In this document: positions 14,002 through 15,610 of the stretch, in pieces
How the letters are laid out: every line of letters starts with the position of its first letter
Numbering within the stretch: position 1 is the stretch's first letter
Source: an uncultured Faecalibaculum sp.
GTDB lineage: Bacteria > Bacillota_I > Bacilli_A > Erysipelotrichales > Erysipelotrichaceae
Direction of reading: 5' to 3'
Length of the DNA stretch: 15,610 nt
Assembly (NCBI RefSeq): GCF_910588395.1
Contig: NZ_CAJUPA010000045.1
Location: forward strand, 1-15,610
Made by a program: the position numbers and the translations under genes
The notes under the pieces: generated by a model
Seen by the model: only the letters and a program-made list of their open reading frames with translations
What the model was told of the DNA's origin: nothing
The model's database searches: none

Positions 14002-14013
14002 TGTCGCGGTAAC

Positions 14014-14028
14014 CGCAACCGCTTACAC
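14014..14028 (-). promoter_or_regulatory. cre/LacI-type operator 1 of the gal region
   Basis: Minus-strand GTGTAAGCGGTTGCG matches the cre core TGNAANCGNWNNC at all fixed positions and misses only the outer W bases. It could be bound by the LacI-type regulator at 14140 or by CcpA. Confidence 0.55.
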
Positions 14029-14033
14029 TGGCA

Positions 14034-14117
14034 TACAATAAGATGGTACCGCTTTCAGCGAAACAAAAGGAGTAAAACATTACTGGTGCTGTCATCCGGC
14101 AGGGTTACTGGTATAAT
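14034..14117 (+). promoter_or_regulatory. promoters of the LacI-family regulator
   Basis: An extended -10 TGGTATAAT (14109-14117) gives a transcript starting near 14124, 16 bases before ATG 14140. A second -10, TACAAT (14034-14039), lies further upstream, just before operator 2. A good ribosome site AAAAGGAG (14065-14072) stands without a proper start: it is 13 bases before an in-frame GTG at 14086 that would extend the regulator by 18 residues. Confidence 0.5.
14044..14058 (-). promoter_or_regulatory. cre/LacI-type operator 2 of the gal region
   Basis: Minus-strand CTGAAAGCGGTACCA fits the cre consensus at every fixed position except the first W. It lies exactly 30 bases from operator 1, close to three helical turns, so both sites face the same side of the DNA, as for looping or cooperative binding. 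Confidence 0.6.
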
Positions 14118-14139
14118 CGTTACGAAAGGCAGGTACTTC

Positions 14140-15126
14140 ATGGCTACTCTCAAAGAAGTGGCGGCTCTGGCAGGTGTCAGCCAGGCGGCCGTCTCCCGGT
14201 TTCTCAACAACGATCCCCGGCTCTCCTTGCCGGACTCCACCAGGCAGCGGATCCTGGACGCAGTCAGCGAGCTGGGTTATGTGAAAAAAACCAGGAAGAA
14301 CAGGGATCCCAACCGGGTGGGCATCCTGCACTGGTACAGCCTCGAACAGGAACTGGCCGATCCCTACTATCTCTCCATCCGCAGCGGCATCGAGGAATAC
14401 TGTGCCAGAGAGCAGCTGCAGATTGTCCGTCTCTTCAAGGCTGACGCCCACATCCGGGATGTCTTCGGCTCCATTGACGGGCTCATCTGCCTGGGAAAAT
14501 TCTCACGGCAGGAAATGACGGAATTCACCAGCCTGTGCCCCAGCGTGGTGTTCGTGGACATGAGCTCTCCGGATCCGGCTTTTACCACCATTTCCTTTGA
14601 TTTTGAAAACGCCATGAAGGATGTCATGGAGCGCATTGCCCGCAAAGGACACCGCCGGGTGGCTTTCGTTACCGGAAAAGAGTCCCTGAATGACGCCACC
14701 GAATACCCTGATCCCCGGCTGCCGCTGTTCCGGTCCTATGCCGAAAAACTGGGATTCGAGTTTGAGCCCTATCTCATGACCGGGGAATTCACCCGGGAGT
14801 CAGGCTATGAAATGGGTCTGCAGCTGGCCCTGAAAAACCCGCTGCCCACCTGTATCCTCTGCGCCAGCGATCCCATCGCCATTGGTGTCAGTGCCGCACT
14901 GGCCTCCCACGATCTGAAGATCCCCGAAGATGTCTCCGTGGTGGGCTTTGATGACATTGAAGACGTGCGGTACACCAATCCGCCGCTTTCCAGCGTCCGC
15001 CTGGACAGCTTCACCATGGGGCAGTACGCCGGGATCATGATGAAAATGATGCTGGAAAACCCGCACCCCCTTCCCGCTGCCGTCAAACTCCCCTGTTCCT
15101 TCTCCGACCGGGGATCACTGATGTAA
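14140..15126 (+). CDS. LacI/GalR-family transcriptional regulator
   Basis: Sugar-responsive repressor, probably of the divergent gal operon and of itself, 328 residues. The N-terminal helix-turn-helix is typical: ATLKEVAALAGVSQAAVSRFL, then a hinge region ending ILDAVSELGY (about residue 46). The periplasmic-binding-protein-like effector domain spans about 60-328, with GHRRVAFVTG, an ILCASDPIAIGVSAAL strand-helix and PEDVSVVGFDDIEDVRYTNPPLSSVR near the C-terminus. ATG 14140 is chosen because the family starts with this MATLKEVA-type sequence and AAAGGCAGG precedes it; a GTG at 14086 is less likely. The effector is inferred from context to be galactose or a derivative. It is not CcpA by its weak effector-domain conservation, though I cannot fully exclude a broader role. 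A terminator follows. Confidence 0.92.
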   Translation: MATLKEVAALAGVSQAAVSRFLNNDPRLSLPDSTRQRILDAVSELGYVKKTRKNRDPNRVGILHWYSLEQELADPYYLSIRSGIEEYCAREQLQIVRLFKADAHIRDVFGSIDGLICLGKFSRQEMTEFTSLCPSVVFVDMSSPDPAFTTISFDFENAMKDVMERIARKGHRRVAFVTGKESLNDATEYPDPRLPLFRSYAEKLGFEFEPYLMTGEFTRESGYEMGLQLALKNPLPTCILCASDPIAIGVSAALASHDLKIPEDVSVVGFDDIEDVRYTNPPLSSVRLDSFTMGQYAGIMMKMMLENPHPLPAAVKLPCSFSDRGSLM

Positions 15127-15149
15127 TCCTGCCACCATCAAGGAAAGAG

Positions 15150-15193
15150 AAAGACCGGAAGATGCCCCTGATCCGCATCCTCCGGTCTTTTTT
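15150..15193 (+). terminator. rho-independent terminator after the LacI-family gene
   Basis: AAGACCGGA pairs with TCCGGTCTT and, after one mismatch, GATGC with GCATC, around a nine-base loop, followed by TTTTTT. It lies 24 bases past the stop codon. Confidence 0.9.
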
Positions 15194-15261
15194 CGGCAGC
15201 TGCCATATTCCGGGAAGCTGAAACGGAACATCTGACGCCTCCCCGATTCACCACTGCATAC

Positions 15262-15610
15262 CGGCGGCAAAACAGCGTTAGTCCCGATCCCCGCATTTAA
15301 AACACGGTCTGAGAATCTCGAACACAACCGCTCTCTCCCGCATTCAGCATTAAGCTGCGGGCTGGCGGGAAACTGTGATTTCCCCGCTCCGGCAGTCAAG
15401 ACGCGGTCTAAGAATCTCAAACACAACCGCTCCACCGCGCACTTCCGCATTCATCGCCACGCTGCGTGGTGGCGGGAAACTGTGATTTTCCCGCTCCGGG
15501 TGTAAAGACACGGTCTGAGAATCTCAAACGTACCGTTTGAGATTCTCAGTGCGTGGCGTACCCTTCCGGATTCATCGACTGCCACTTCCAGGAAGAAGCA
15601 CACATGTCAT
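15262..15610. repeat. structured tandem repeats of about 100 bases in a gene-free tract
   Basis: A box GGTCTGAGAATCTCAAAC (with small changes) starts at 15306, 15405 and 15512, so the period is about 99 and then 107 bases. After the first two boxes follows ACACAACCGCTC, and after a variable stretch a hairpin GCGGGAAA...TTTCCCGC (15365-15387 and 15472-15494). A worn copy of the hairpin part seems to lie at about 15262-15300. Copy three continues toward the window end (CTTCCGGATTCATCG at 15563-15577 resembles 15442-15456). No gene is supported here; a minus-strand frame of 111 codons across it only translates the repeats. Confidence 0.75.
15515..15549. repeat. perfect 16-bp inverted repeat in the last repeat unit
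   Basis: CTGAGAATCTCAAACG (15515-15530) is followed by TAC and its exact reverse complement (15534-15549). The arm is the conserved box of the tandem repeats, so this copy carries an inverted duplicate of the box. There is no T tract on either side, so it is not a standard terminator. Confidence 0.85.

Noticed and set aside
15115..15450. 111-codon minus-strand frame with internal repeats
   Set aside because: It is a translation of the tandem DNA repeats and of the terminator, with no ribosome site or known domain.
15262..15610. CRISPR array
   Set aside because: The period is about 100 bases, the conserved parts are scattered within the unit, there are only about three copies and no cas genes are present.

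Overview
The window reads as a chromosomal stretch of a GC-rich Bacillota bacterium. Supporting signs are strong AGGAG-type ribosome binding sites, a lipobox-bearing ABC binding protein, catabolite-responsive (cre-like) operators, a class II GalT and densely overlapping genes. A gut Erysipelotrichales-like host would fit, but this is only an impression; no rRNA, tRNA or other taxonomic marker is present.

Left part (1-1596): a minus-strand sugar ABC-transporter binding lipoprotein that is cut short at the window edge, where the family sequence stops and an AT-richer tail begins. Its promoter carries a full match to the CcpA/LacI cre consensus. Next is a small two-segment membrane protein resembling DUF6106, also on the minus strand.

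Central part (1597-8176): a potassium-uptake locus, all on the plus strand. A short KdpD-like kinase and a KdpE-like response regulator overlap by 4 bases. They are followed by an orphan winged-helix regulator with a TPR-like N-terminus and no recognisable receiver domain, then an operon of a small TPR protein, a TrkA-N-only protein, a TrkA-N/TrkA-C protein and a TrkH channel. The kinase and the first trkA are each interrupted by a one-base frameshift in a short G/C run. The orphan regulator and the TPR-trk operon are each preceded by a terminator followed at once by four phased copies of a TTYTCAC-like direct repeat. The response regulator and the orphan regulator share the same recognition-helix residues (DTQSLRSL). 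Together this suggests a dedicated K+ regulon with two DNA-binding proteins acting on one type of site.

Middle-right (8177-10158): a bidirectional terminator, then a minus-strand pair (DUF488 protein and a uracil-DNA-glycosylase-like protein, 11-base overlap). Divergent from them is a free-methionine-(R)-sulfoxide-reductase-type GAF protein that may be translated from a leaderless mRNA.

Right part (10159-15610): a Leloir-pathway operon transcribed leftward in the order galT, galM, galK, with 14-base overlaps at both junctions and no galE in view. It is divergent from a LacI/GalR-type regulator. The intergenic region holds a good sigma-A promoter, two cre/LacI-type operators 30 bases apart and three TTYACTAA boxes. 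Beyond the regulator's terminator lies a gene-free tract with about 100-base structured tandem repeats, the last copy carrying a perfect 16-bp inverted repeat.
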